Below, one piece after another: positions 12,885-24,363 of a stretch of DNA of 64,000 nt. Numbering within the stretch: the stretch's first letter is position 1; each line of letters opens with the position of its first letter. The notes under the pieces are model-generated. The model had not been told where the DNA came from and ran no database searches. It saw nothing but the letters and a program-made list of their open reading frames with translations. Origin of the DNA: Prinsepia uniflora (lineage: Eukaryota > Streptophyta > Magnoliopsida > Rosales > Rosaceae); NCBI GenBank assembly GCA_032719365.1, contig CM064873.1, positions 1,295,001 to 1,359,000 on the forward strand. The letters run 5' to 3'. A program made the position numbers and the translations under genes.

Positions 12885-13440
12885 ATGTTATTCTTTTCGT
12901 ATTGATATTGAGCAACTATTTCCATAATTAATTTTATATCTGATTAATTATACATCAAATCAAGTTTGGATTACACTTTACATAGTTATAAAAAATCTAA
13001 AACACTTACAAAAATAATAAGTCTAAAAGGGTGTACATACAAAAAGAAAAAAAAATATAGAAATGCATAAATATATATATATTTTTTGTAAATTGGGAAT
13101 GAAGAACACAAATGCACTACAACAAGGGGTCTCAAGGGTCTATACAAGACAAATGTGAAACCTTGAACCTGGATTCTAACAAATCTTTTTGTGTACCCTT
13201 TTAAGTATATTATTTTTGTAAGTACTTTATATCTATTATAAATAAGCAAGATAAAATCCAAACTTGATTTGATATACAATCAATTAGATATAAAATTAAT
13301 TATGGAAAGATTGCTTAATATTAAAATCTTATCCTTTTATTTTAAGTAATTTATATATTAATTGAATTTGTTAACTAATGATTAATTTGCAGGACATATG
13401 GCAAACGATGCGAATAATGATAAGTATCACCACCAATCCT
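12885..13440. mobile_element. Palindromic miniature element, second partial copy
   Basis: It repeats the organisation of the element to its left. The left arm at 12886-13045 (GTATTGATATTGAGCAACTA, AAAACACTTACAAAAATAAT) is matched in reverse at 13180-13430 (CAAATCTTTTTGTGTACCC ... AGGACATATGGCAAACGATG). The two copies share the junction at about 12884, which suggests tandem duplication or self-insertion. Confidence 0.5.
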
Positions 13441-13604
13441 TGGTGAAGAACAAAATAGAACTCATATCTTGACATCACAATCTGCTTTCTTTCTTTCTTT
13501 TATTAGCCATTGGTTGAGGGGAGAGAATTTTCTCTTATTTTTTATTTCATTTTTTTTCCACCCATTAAGACCGATTAGGAAGGCAATATTTGGTATGTAC
13601 ATGT

Positions 13605-13855
13605 GAATTTTTACCACATGTGTTAGGGTTGTTAATCGATTAAACCAATTGTGGGGTTTTGGACATTTATAGTGTCTCCTCATTGTTTTGAAGAGAATTG
13701 TCTTGTGTACTTCCTTCCTCGCTGTGTTTCAACTCCCATCTTTTTTTCTTCTGCTTTTTGTCAGTCTATTTTCTTCTTGTTTTTCTTTCGTCACCATGTA
13801 CTCTATTTGAAAGGTTGATTTCAACCTTGTCTTTATCCTTTTTCCTCTTTGCATT
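13605..13855 (-). repeat. Inverted segment of the 1.8-kb tandem unit
   Basis: This stretch is the reverse complement of the segment found in plus orientation at about 17480-17720 and 19260-19510. Shared words include GTTTTTGGACATTTCATAGG and ATTTCAATCCTTGTC in the reverse reading. It makes a head-to-head junction with the plus-oriented unit that begins near 13856. Confidence 0.65.
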
Positions 13856-14740
13856 CACAAAAACAAGTAATTCATATTGTGCAAAAAATGGATAAGGGTA
13901 AACAACCCTGGACAACAGTTGTGAGGAAAAACCCTCCAAAGTAAAAGTTATATGTTGTGTTTGAAGGGTTCCAACTAGAAATCTACAAAAACTGGGCTCT
14001 TTCATGATCAGGTAAACAAATATCGTGGAGTATCATACCAAGCTTTTGTCAGAATTAAAGACGCAACAAATGCCTTCAATGATTATGTTTATGCATAAAA
14101 AAAGATGGTAGAAGAATCCAGTGGTTCAGAAGTAAAATAATTCTTTAATCCTGGACTAAAAAACACATTTATAAAGACATAAATGGAATATAGAAAACCC
14201 ATATCCAAAAATAAAATAAAAGTTTTTCGTAAACACACGACACAATTTTCTCTCAAGCTAATTGAAGAAACAACCATGTTTGAAAACATTATTTCTGAAA
14301 AAAAGAAAAAGATGTAAGACCCGTGTCTTGCGAAAAACGGTGAACAATCCCACATCGCTCGTGGAGGGAAAGGTGAAGTGTTTTATATGTGTGTGCACGT
14401 ATCTATCTAGCGTGAGGCCTTTTGGGAGCTCACTGGCTTTGAGTTTGATTGGAATTCAAAAGTTAAGCGAGTTTGGACTGGTGCAATCTCATGATGGGTG
14501 ACCCATTGGGAAATTACACATGAACACCCGAGAACAAAACCGTGAGAGCTGAACCCCGACCGGAAGTGTGCCAGCAAGGACGCTGGGCCCCAAAGGGGTG
14601 GATTGTAAAACCTGTGTCTTGCGAAGAACGGTGAACAATCTCACATCGCTCGGGGAAGGAAATGTGAAGTGTCTTATATGTGTGGGCACGTATCTATCTA
14701 GCGCGAGGTCTTTTGGGAGCTCACTGATTTTGAGTTTGGT

Positions 14741-14810
14741 TGGAACTCCAAAGTTAAGCAAGTTTGGGCGGGTGCAATCCCATGATGGGTGACCCACTGT
14801 GAAGTTGCAC
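14741..14810 (+). repeat. 5S rRNA-like block inside a Cassandra LTR
   Basis: GGAACTCCAAAGTTAAGC, TTGGGCGGGTGCAATCCCAT and GATGGGTGACCC match the 3' half of plant 5S rRNA, which includes its internal pol III control region. A second copy lies at about 14451-14520 in LTR 1. It is part of a retroelement and is not a 5S gene. Confidence 0.8.
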
Positions 14811-14851
14811 ACGAGCTCCCGAGAACAAAACCGTGAGGGCTGAGCCTAAAG

Positions 14852-15425
14852 TAGGGGTGGGCACGGTTCGGTATGGTACAAAATTGATCGATACCAGAAC
14901 CATACCATTTAATTTTAATCGGTACGGTACGGTTCGGTATTCAATATTTTGAAAGTGAAACCAGATCGTACCGTACCAATTAAGTTCGGTACGGTTTCGG
15001 TATGGTTTCGGTTTTGAGCCAAAATTTTGTTTGTGATTATAAAGCAAGGAAAAGACTAAAAAAAAAACAAAACTACATTTATGAAGGACTTAAGTTTTCA
15101 AATATGTATTGAAAAAGTTGCACTAAGTTGAAGATATCAACTCTTAGAAGCTAAATTAAGACATGTATGATCATATCAACTCTTGAAGAAGGCCTAATAA
15201 ACCAATAAGAAATAAATTTAATTATTAAAAAAATATTCTAATTCGGTACGGTATCGGTACGGGACGGTTTTTTAAAATATCGATACCGAAACCGTACCGA
15301 ATTATATCGGTACGGTTTCGGTACCGTACCAATCATACAACGGTTTTACTATTCGGTTTTTTTTCGGTATGGTTTGATCTGAAACGGTACGGTTTCGGTA
15401 TTTTGGTTCCATGTGCCCAGCCCTA
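14852..15425. mobile_element. hAT-type non-autonomous element nested in the Cassandra LTR
   Basis: The 574-bp element has ends TAGGGGTGGGCAC / GTGCCCAGCCCTA and a perfect 8-bp target duplication GCCTAAAG (14844-14851 and 15426-15433). The interior is built of repeated CGGTACGGTTTCGGTA-like words in both orientations and has no transposase. Size and termini match the element at 5114-5690. Confidence 0.88.
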
Positions 15426-15862
15426 GCCTAAAGCGGACAATATCGTGTTAGATGGGTCGGGTTGTGACAAAAAAAAAAAATTTGTCTCAAAATCATTCAA
15501 CAAATGAATTGAATGAAGATTTTAGTTTTGGGAAAAAATGATAATTTTCTTCAATTAACGGATATAATGAGAATAACTCATCATGATCCAATTTTTGAAA
15601 GAATAAAAAAAATTGCATTTTTGAAAACCAAAAGCAATCCTACCTAGTCATATTTTCGAAGATATAAAATCAAATGTTCAAGACCACCGTGAAAAATTGG
15701 CAGATAAATATTCTTGAAACCATGAGAATATCAATTTAACAGACAAAATTCCTAAACTTCACTATAAGAAGATGAAATTGTTGAGACAATTGAATGGGGT
15801 GTTACTAACAAAGTAATATTCAAAAGTTATAATTTTCATGAATTAAAAAAATTTCCATGTTT

Positions 15863-16842
15863 TGTCAGGACCCGACCCTCCTCTGTCAGGACCCGACTCA
15901 TCTAGTACCATATTATCCGCTTTGGGCCTCGCCCTCACGGTTTTATTTTCGGGAGCTCATGATGCAACTTCCCAGGGGGTCACCCATCATGGAATTGCAC
16001 CAGCCTCAACTCGCTTAAATTCGGGGTTCCAATCCCCCCAAAGCCACTTGAGCTCCCAAAAAGCCTAGTGCTAGGTGTGTGTCTGCACCTTTAAGGCACA
16101 CCACCATCCTCTCCCAGACCATTCCCCCTCGCAGGAATGTGAGATTGTTCACCGTTCCCTCCAGGACACGGGTCTTACAATCCACCCCCCTTAGGGCCCA
16201 GCGTCCTCGCTGGCACACTTCTCGGTCGGGGTCTGGCTCTGATACCATTTTGTCAGGACCCGACCCTCCTCTGTTAGGACCCGACTCTGTTGGGGTTCCA
16301 ATCCCCCCCAAAGCCACTTGAGCTCCCAAAAAGCCTAGTGCTAGGTGTGTGTCTGCACCTTTAAGGCACACCACCATCCTCTCCCCGACCATTCTCCCTC
16401 GCAGGAATGTGAGATTGTTCACCGTTCCCTTCAGGACACGGGTCTTACAATCTACCCCCCTTAGGGCCCAGCGTCCTCGCTGGCACACTTCTCGGTCGGG
16501 GTCTGGCTCTGATACCATTTTGTCAAGACCCGACCCTCCTCTGTTAGGACCCGACTCATCTAGCACCATATTGTCCGCTTTGGGCCTCGCCCTCACAGTT
16601 TTGTTTTCGGGAGCTCATGGTGCAACTTCCCAGGGGGTCACCCATCATGGAATTGCACCAACATCAACTCGCTTAACTTTGGGGTTCCAATCCCCCCCAA
16701 AGCCACTTGAGCTCCCAAAAGGCCTAGTGCTAGATATGTGTGTTCCTACACCTTTAAGGCACACCATCATCCTCTCCCAGACCATTCCCCCTCGCAGGAA
16801 TGTGGGATTGTTCACCGTTCCCTCCAGGACACGGGTCTTACA
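15863..16842 (-). mobile_element. Cassandra tandem array: three LTRs and two interiors
   Basis: On the minus strand, LTRs lie at 16842-16521 (322 bp), 16449-16251 (199 bp, internally deleted) and 16179-15863 (317 bp). Two 71-bp interiors separate them at 16520-16450 and 16250-16180. Each interior starts with the primer site TGGTATCAGAGCC, complementary to initiator tRNA-Met, followed by CAGACCCCGACCG. The outer target duplication is TGTTT (15858-15862 and 16843-16847). The unoccupied site is visible at about 18616 in tandem unit 2. The full LTRs hold the 5S-like block; the middle one has lost it. The LTR ends also show a short internal duplication of GTCAGGACCCGA. Confidence 0.87.
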
Positions 16843-17470
16843 TGTTTTATTAAGACTATGGCTTATGAAGTAACTAGAAATTTTAAATGAAATAAATATA
16901 TCACGTTCTCCATATCTAGCACAATGGGATGGAGAGAAAGAGAAAAATTATTTCGGCCTTATCAAATGTGGTCTCAAACCATTTAACACGATTTTCCAAA
17001 AGACCCCTTACAGGATCAAAACAAATAGCAACATGCCTCAATTTTAGAACAACCTGGATTGACAGTTTAATCCACATTTCAGACATTGGGAAACAATTTG
17101 TGAACTCTTGTAATATGGTAAAAGCCACGGATGGAGAAAAATTTTCATCACAAGTCTACTTTCGAGCTATGTCTTTTTAAGACTTGATAAGAAAATTGGC
17201 CATTCAACGAGAAATATTAGACTTCCCAATCGAACTTAAAATTGCTGCAAAAGAAAAAAATTCATCGACAAAATGAAAATCCAATGGCAATTATTTATGA
17301 TGAAGAAGATGGAGTAGAATACGCCAACAAAAACAATATGATGGAAGCATAGTTAGCCCAGAATCTTGTCATAAATTTGATAAGATTCCAATAGAAAATT
17401 GTAAATAGCACAAATAATAATACTACTATTTACATATAATTGTAACTACTATTTACTACCTACTCTAATA

Positions 17471-19252
17471 ACAATCTTTCGGCAAACTTCACATGAATGA
17501 ACAGAATAAAAATGATAAAGACAAGGATTGAAATCAACCTTTCAAAGAGAGTATGTGGTGAGGAAAGAAAAACAAGAAGAAAATAAGAAGGAAGTGAAAC
17601 ACGGCGAGAAAAAAAGAAGCACGCGAGACGATTCTCTTCAAAACAATGAAGACACCCTATGAAATGTCCAAAAACCCACAATTGGTTTAATTGATTAGCA
17701 ACCCTAACATGTATAGCACAAATAAATTACTTTCCATACTCAATTGTCTGCCTGCCCAATGTTTTCCCATTAAGGTGATGAACAAGTGATTCATTTTTTC
17801 CCAACGTGTATAACACAACTAATAATTTTATTGCAGATTTACTTAGTGGAGAAGATCATTAAAACACGTGATTCATATTGTGCTGGAAAATGGATAAGGG
17901 TAAATAACCCACAACAAACAAGGGTAAACAACCCTGGATAACAGTCGTGAGGAAAAACCCTCCATAGCAAAAGTTATATGTTGTGTTTGAAGGGTTCTAA
18001 CTAAGAACTTAGGAAAACGGGGTTCTTTGTCATGCTTAGGTAAACAAGTATCGTGGATCATCATACCAAGGCTTCGACAAAATTGAAGACGCAACAAAAG
18101 CCTTCAATGATTATGTTTATGCATTAACAAAGGTTGTAGAAGAATCTAGTGGTTTAGAAGTGAAAAAACTTCTTTAATCTTGAACTAAAAGGATACATTT
18201 ACGAAGATATAAATAGAATATAGAAAACCCATATCCAAAAAGAAAATAAAGGTTTTCGTAAACACATGATATAACTTTCTCTCGAGCTGGTTGAAGAAAC
18301 AACCATATTTGAAAACATTATTTCTGAAAAAGAAAAAGAAATTTCTTTTATTAGAACATAAAATGTTTTGATTAAAATTTATTGTCCAAAAATCATTCAA
18401 CAAATGAATTGGGATGAAGATTTCAGTTTTGAAAAAATTGATAATTTTCTTCAATTAATTGATATTCTTGAAACCACGTGAATATCAATTTAAGAGATAG
18501 AATTTCTAAAATTCACTTTATTCTAAACAAGAAGATGAAATTATTGAGAAAACTGAATGGGGTGTTACTAACAAAGTAATATTTCAAAGTTTTATTTTTC
18601 ATAAATTTAAAATTTTCCATGTTTTATTAAGACTATGGTTTCTGAAGTAACTATAAATTTTAAATGAAATAACTATCTCACGTTCTCCATATCTAGCACA
18701 ATTGGATGAGCGAGAAATAGAAAAATTCTTTCAGCCTTACTAAATATGGACGTTGTCTCAAACTATTGAATAAGATTTTTCAGAAGAACCCTTTGGTGGA
18801 TCAAAACAAGTAGCAACATGCCTCAATTCTAGAACAACCTAGATTGACAACTTAATCCACATTTCAGACATTGCAAAACAATTTGTGGACTCCTGTAATA
18901 TGGTAAAAGTGACGGACGGAAGAAGAATTTTCATCACAAGTCTACCTTCCAGTTATGCCCTTTCAGACGAAAAAAAAATGAAGGCAATGGACCTGATAAC
19001 AAAATTGGTCATTTAACGAGAAATATTAAACTTCCCAATCAAACTTGAAATTGTTGCAGAAGAAAATGAAGTTAATCAACAAAATGAAAATATAATGGCA
19101 ATGAGTTCTGATGAAGAAGACGAAGTAGAATATGCCAACATTATAAAAGACCTGATAAGATTTCAATACAAAATTGTAAATAGTACAAAAAATAATACTA
19201 CTATTTACATGTAATTGTAACTACTGTTTACTACCTACTCTAATAACAATCT
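17471..19252 (+). pseudogene. Tandem unit 2 of the viroplasmin-motif repeat
   Basis: This uninterrupted ~1.78-kb unit has a leader (17471-17888) and then the frame from ATGGATAAGGGTAAA (17890) with TVVRKNPP, LYVVFEG and VNKYRGSSYQGFDKIEDATK. Several in-frame stops break it (for example just after RKNPP). Later blocks at 18380-18470 and 18640-19100 match unit 1. The coding trace ends in a Ser-Asp-Glu-Glu-rich stretch near 19105-19140. The unit provides the empty sites for both Cassandra insertions in unit 1, so those inserted after the duplication. Confidence 0.55.
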
Positions 19253-19700
19253 TTGGGCAAACTTAATGTGAATGAAAAGAAGAGAAATGATAAAGACACA
19301 AGGGTTGAAATCAACCTTTCAAAGAGAGTATATGGAGAGGAAAGAAAAGCAAGAAGAAAAGAGACTGACAAAAAGCTGAAGAAAAGAAGAAGGAAGCTGA
19401 AACACGGCGAGAACAAAGGAAGCACGTGGGACTATTCTTTTCAAAACAATGAGGAGACCCTATGAAATGTCCAAAAACCCACAATCGATTTAACCGATTA
19501 ACAACCCTAACATGTATAGCACAAATAAATTACTTTCCATACCCAATTGTCTGCCTTCCCAATGTTTTCCCATTAAGGTGATGCACAAGTGATTCATATT
19601 TTCCCAACATGTATAACACAACTAACAATTTTATTGCAGATTTGTTTAGTAGAGAAGATCACTAAAACAAGTGATTCATATTGTGCTGGAAAATGGACAA
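19253..19700 (+). pseudogene. Tandem unit 3, 5' part, cut by element B1
   Basis: It repeats the leader of unit 2 (CAACCTTTCAAAGAGAGTAT, CCCACAATCGATTTAACCG) up to the start codon and GACAA. There element B1 inserted, and the frame resumes at 49309. Unit spacing from unit 2 is about 1.8 kb. Confidence 0.6.
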
Positions 19701-22651
19701 TGTAACGACCCGTCCCGAATATCGGGATTTAATAATATTTAATTGTGATTTACTAATCTGGGATTAGTTGGGCGATTTCGGACGAATTGTGCAAAATGAC
19801 CGTTTTGCCCCTGGGCGTGGGCAAAACGTTGACTTTTAATTCGGATGGTCAAATGGACTTTGACCAATGACTGTGACGTAGTTCGCGACGTCACGAGTTC
19901 ATAGACAGGTGGCACGTTCGATTCCGACGTTCGTGGTGAAAGTTATGATGTACGGAAGTCCAGGGGCATTTTCGTAATTTGGACGAAATAGGGGCAAATG
20001 TTGACTTTTTGACCGGGAGGTCCGATGGCCGAGGACCGAGGACCGTTAGGAAGGTCTCGATGCCCTGAGTTCGTAGACAGGCGGCACGCATCAATTGGAA
20101 TCCGTATGACCGAGTTACGGGTCAGGATGCGTGAGGGGCATTTTGGTAATTTTCTGCACAAGGGCAGAATTGTAATTTCACGGTGGGTACTGTTTGATCG
20201 AGCAGCCGTGGGTGGGATACTTTGTGCGATCGATCCCATGGGTTGTTTATCAATTAATGGACCGTTTTGGAGCAGCTTTGAAGTGTGATCGCACATGTGG
20301 GGAGCTGGCAATTGATTACACAACATGGACACTGGTTTTGTTTAATGGTTTCGGGCCAGTGCGGGAACCTTTACACAGAGGATTGAAGAATGATTTGGGG
20401 TGCTTTAAACAACTGAATTGGATTAAAATAATTGTGAGTGAGTCGTGAGGATTCATTCTAGGCAAGTGAGGACTGTCGAATTGGAGAGAAACTGAGATTG
20501 GAGAAATCTGGAAAAATTGAGGGAAAATCAGAATTTAAAATGCGTGGTGTTTTGGATGAAACCAAGGGCTGTAATACTCTTCTGGGTTCATTACGAACTC
20601 AAACGTATCGATTGGCAAGGGTATCGATCACGGTTTGGCCATGAACGCAGGTTCCAGTTTCTGGGGAATTTGGAGCTTGAGGGCGACCATCTACGGGTAA
20701 GAATTCCTGAAATTAGTTACGGATTAATGATTGGTTAGGTCATACGAAGCTTCTGTATCTTTTAATTTGAAAACCAGGATGATTTGTGTGAGTTTCGAAT
20801 GTTCTGACCGTGAGTTTGAATTCGAGAGAATTGTTGGATTAAGGATTTATGGGTGTAATTAAGTTTACAGAACCATAATTAGACACAGGACGATCCTTTT
20901 GGCTGTTTGAATTAATGAAATTAAGTGGGAATTGACAGGTTTCTGGCCGGGTCAGATCGCGGGTAATCAGACCCGTTTACCAGTCATTCGGGTGAAGATG
21001 GTGACTGTAGCAGTCACTGTAGCAGGCGCGTGGCTTTCACGCGCAGCCACTCACGGCGGCTCGTGACGGCACGTGGGCACGAATCTCAAGGTGAGGTCAA
21101 CATGACTTTTATCCTATACATTGTAACGAACATTTTGGGATTGGTTTCGTGTCGATCGGACACCGTCTCGATATTGTTCGGGATGTCCGAAGGTTTTAAA
21201 TCCAGTTTAAAAATACTTAAAAATTCGGGAAAATTACGGGACTTGAATAGGATGTTAATGATGAGGTTAGTGATCCTCTAAATTGATTTGAACAGGATTG
21301 GGAGTCCCGGTGATAGTGAGGTGGCCCGGGAAGGCCTATGGCACGCGTATCGAGACGCTCGGTTAAACGGTCTGTGAGTGGACATTGGTTTCATAAATTC
21401 GATGCATGCATAACTGTTTTATGATTGTTATAATTATGATTAAATGATTTACTTTGGATATCGGTGAATTTAAAATGATTTCACGCATTTCGAGGTGAAT
21501 TACGTATTTGCACGTAAACCGAGATTTTCTGGATTTTCACCGATTTCCATAAATGTGGTTGGATATGATTTCATGAAACGGTTACGAACTTGAATAATGT
21601 AAAATCAGGCCAGGGGCCCAGTTGAACTATGAAATCGGGCCAGGGGCCCAGTTAACATGTGGATCGGGCCAGGGGCCCAGTTAACTTGTGGAATCGGGCC
21701 AGGGGCCCAGTTGATTTCTACATGTGATTGCGGGTCGGGGACCCTAAAATGGAATTGAATAAATGTTTCCTGGTTTACATTTTATATATGTTCACATGCT
21801 GGAATCTATAAATGGTTTTGATGATATTTCGGTTATGGCACGTTTCACGGTATTTGGGCATGAGACCCGTTTGATGAAACGTAACGATTGGTTCGGATTT
21901 TATCTATGTATACCTATATGTTTTGCATGTGGATATCAATAAAATGTATTTGGTACTGCACTGTATAGATCCTTCCATATTATATTGTCTCCTCCGGCGA
22001 GGTACCCCAGAGAGGTCACGGACGTCTAGTACGTCCAGCGTCTATGACGCTAAGCATCGGGGATGCTGTACCCGAACGGGGTTCGGGGATTGAACTCGGA
22101 AATTGAGACCCGAGTGGCACGCGTAGCCTTGTGATTGTGACCTTATTGACGTCAGGGACGTCAGACATCAGGGATGTCGGATTGGAGTGTATAGTGCAGC
22201 AACTAAAATTATGGTTATGGTTATTATTATATGCCTTATGGTTTATATTACTGGATTTATGAAATAACTCTTGGATTGACTTTTGGAATTTGAAACTATG
22301 CTTGGTTTCCGGGCTAAGGCCCTAATGGTTATTTCTAAATATATATGGGATTATTGGTTTTTGGTGCGTGCATATGATTTTACTGAGGGGCATAAATGTC
22401 TTATCAATGTTTTCATCAGACTTGTTTATTTTCGTCCACTCACAGCTTTTGTTTTCAATGCCCTTCAGGTTGATTCCGGATACGACTGCAGCAGAGACTT
22501 GAGCATCGCACACCTCCTCCATCGATCCTTACGCACTCTGGAAGCCCGTTTGGGCAATGGCAATCGGTTATCCCTTGTCTGGCGCCTCTTGTCAGACGGG
22601 AGCACGTCACATTCCATGGTAATCCCGGGGGGATTGGGATGGGTCGTGTCA
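19701..22651 (+). repeat. 5' LTR of B1
   Basis: This 2951-bp LTR has four tandem ~27-bp units built on GGGCCAGGGGCCCAGTT at 21605-21722 and a cluster of short hairpins at 22020-22178. By eye it differs from the 3' LTR at roughly 18 positions. Small open frames in it recur in all B LTRs but have no recognisable protein. Confidence 0.9.
22020..22178 (+). repeat. Row of perfect short hairpins in the B1 LTR
   Basis: Consecutive perfect stem-loops with loops of three to five bases: GGACGTCTAGTACGTCC (22020-22036), AGCGTCTATGACGCT (22037-22051), AGCATCGGGGATGCT (22053-22067), TGACGTCAGGGACGTCA (22147-22163) and GACATCAGGGATGTC (22164-22178). The same type of module is in the 3' LTR (about 48677-48835) and, rearranged, in B2 (33158-33290 and 42399-42530). 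Confidence 0.75.
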
Positions 22652-22653
22652 AG

Positions 22654-22665
22654 TGGTATCAGAGC
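22654..22665 (+). promoter_or_regulatory. Primer-binding site of B1 (initiator tRNA-Met)
   Basis: TGGTATCAGAGC two bases after the LTR end is the standard complement of the 3' end of plant initiator tRNA-Met, used to prime minus-strand cDNA. Confidence 0.9.
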
Positions 22666-24358
22666 AGGTTTTGCTCTTTTTGTGCGCGAAGGTCGAGGGT
22701 GTGATGTCTCGTTGGGCTGCTGTTCCGTTGTCAACCTGATAGATATTTTTGGGTTTATATGGTGAATTGGGTGTGTTTGGCCCGATACGCCGTGCATTGT
22801 TGCGATTCAACCCAAATGGGGTTGTATTCGATTAACTGGTAATGTGGGACCGTCGGTTCGGTCATGTGATGATGGATTGTTGTGCCACTGGGCACAGCTA
22901 GGTTCAGGAAACCCCATTTGATTGGAAATGCGAAACTCAGTTGAGTATTGGTCTAAGTTTTGGACCCTAGTATTGTTGGCTAGTGTATGGGGGTTAGAGC
23001 ATCGGAGTTAGCCGATGACCTTCGTGGTGGAACCCACGATGGAACCTATGTTGAGTTAGCGATTGGATTGGACGTCTATACGATGTCAGGACCGCAGGGT
23101 CGGTCAGGTTGTGGATTTTACTGCAAAAGGCAGTTGGGTTCGGTGGAACCCTAGGGTGTGACCTTGGAACCCTAATTTATAATTGATGGACCGAAAGGTG
23201 AACCTTAAGTGAGAACTTGTGCTGCGACGAGCGGCTGAGGTCATGGATGACCATGTGGATGACTCTAGTGAGTCTAGTCTGGATGATGGGATTCGATCCA
23301 CGGATGCGGTTATGAGATAAAATATGGAATCCCGTGTTGGATCGAATATTAGTGTGATGTGTGGATACGGATCTTGACAACGATGACTGTTGGTCGACAG
23401 TTGTGTCGAGATAACTGGCTATCGAGGGTAGTTAGTGTGGTTTTAATACTTGGGGACGTTCAGGGAACGTTCATTATCCTGATGTGCCGATGGCAAAAAT
23501 TGGAGGTACCTATAGTCGTGGGGAACGAGTGGTGTTACGGGATCGTCGTTCGGAATGAACGGAGATCCAGGGTAACAACCTTGCACACTGTGTGCTAGCA
23601 TGGATGTTCGTGTGCTAGCATGGGTGTTCGTGTGCTATGTATGGATGTTGGTACCTATATGCCAATACTAGTATGGATGCCTGTGTGCTGATACTGGTAT
23701 TGATGATGGTGCGTGGTGCTGGTACTAGCACTGGTGCTGGTACCGGTGTCGGTGATTGTGAAGACGAGGAGCCACCATTTGGGGTGTGACTCTGTCATGA
23801 TGGACAGATGATTGGTATCTGCGACTCAGTGGTGGTTGAGTCTTGGACTGGATGGGATCCAGTGGAGGTTGTGTCGTGTTGGGATAAGTCCTAACAGATA
23901 TATGACGACAAGTGATGAACGGATAAAATGGTATGATTGAAACTTGGGGAATCTAGGGACGATGTTCCCTATGTCATGCGAGTTGGTGGATTTGGGGAGT
24001 TGTGGTCAACTCCGAGATTGGTAAGTTTGTGTACTGCTTATATCCCCTGAGAGTACAAGGAAATTATTGAAATTTGAAAAGTCGGGGAAACCATTCGTGG
24101 TGGTGATGTGGGATTTTGTGATTGTGAATCACTTGGAACCTGAGGATTGAACCTATTTAGGTTGAGATGTGAGACGAAGGCAGTATGGTATGCACATTCA
24201 GGCAAAATTGTGGATATTCCGTTCGGAATCGGGGTGTGTGCATACATGATTATTGACGGACGTGAGGTCCGAGTAATGAATCGATCTTGGACACGTGGTG
24301 GTCCAAGTAAGGTATGGACATGGGCAGTCCAGTGGTTGGACTTGACATCTCATTGGGA
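22666..24358 (+). other. Non-coding interior of B1, left part
   Basis: GT-rich sequence without a long conserved frame. It includes repeated TGTGCTAGCATGGATGTTCG-like words at 23590-23640. It matches the B2 interior (33740-33974 and 36619-38090) closely, and ends at the GCATG target of element A. Confidence 0.8.
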
Positions 24359-24363
24359 GCATG

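Larger units (their letters stand above)
14313..15469 (+). mobile_element. Cassandra-type TRIM with 5S-like LTRs, carrying an hAT insertion
   Basis: The element starts TGTAAGACCCGTGTCTTGCG and ends GTCGGGTTGTGACA. LTR 1 (14313 to about 14553) has lost its 3' end and the primer site. The remaining interior (about 14554-14603, GCCAGCAAGGACGCTGGGCC) leads into LTR 2 (14604-15469), which is about 284 bp once the hAT element at 14852-15425 and its duplication are removed. Both LTRs contain a 5S rRNA-like block, the defining mark of Cassandra elements. The insertion sits in an A-rich stretch whose unoccupied version is seen at about 18330 in tandem unit 2. Confidence 0.82.
13856..17470 (+). pseudogene. 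Tandem unit 1: decayed frame with caulimovirus-viroplasmin/RNase H1-N-like motif
   Basis: After removal of the insertions at 14313-15469 and 15863-16842, this is a ~1.8-kb unit. It is repeated at 17471 and 19253. The frame opens at ATGGATAAGGGTAAACAACC (13888) and encodes TVVRKNPP, then a YVVFEG...GIY/W...VNKY...SYQ.F...EDATxAF pattern. That resembles the Cauli_VI (viroplasmin / RNase H1 N-terminal) domain. It is broken by several stops and frameshifts. The later part (16918-17340) reads LSNVVSNHLTRFSKRP and ends in an acidic Glu/Asp run. Known hosts of this domain include caulimovirids and plant transposon-like genes. Which one this is cannot be settled here. Confidence 0.5.

Noticed and set aside
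14741..14810. Genuine 5S rRNA gene
   Set aside because: Only the 3' half matches and it sits inside TRIM LTRs with the expected interior and primer site.
16015..16873. Frames of 174-193 codons with internal repeats on both strands
   Set aside because: They are read-through of the tandem Cassandra LTRs; the peptide repetition reflects DNA duplication.
20025..20448. Frames of 76-129 codons recurring at 31048-31446, 40289-40687 and 46600-46989
   Set aside because: They are the 5' part of the four B LTRs. Substitutions do not favour coding and both strands are open equally.
21605..21722. CRISPR-like spaced repeats (GGGCCAGGGGCCCAGTT)
   Set aside because: Only four units with ~10-base gaps inside a plant LTR; it is a tandem repeat with no cas context.
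22283..22765. 160-codon frame repeated at 33435, 42676 and 48940
   Set aside because: Conservation comes from recent LTR identity. The frame crosses the LTR end into the primer site and its C-terminus differs with each junction.
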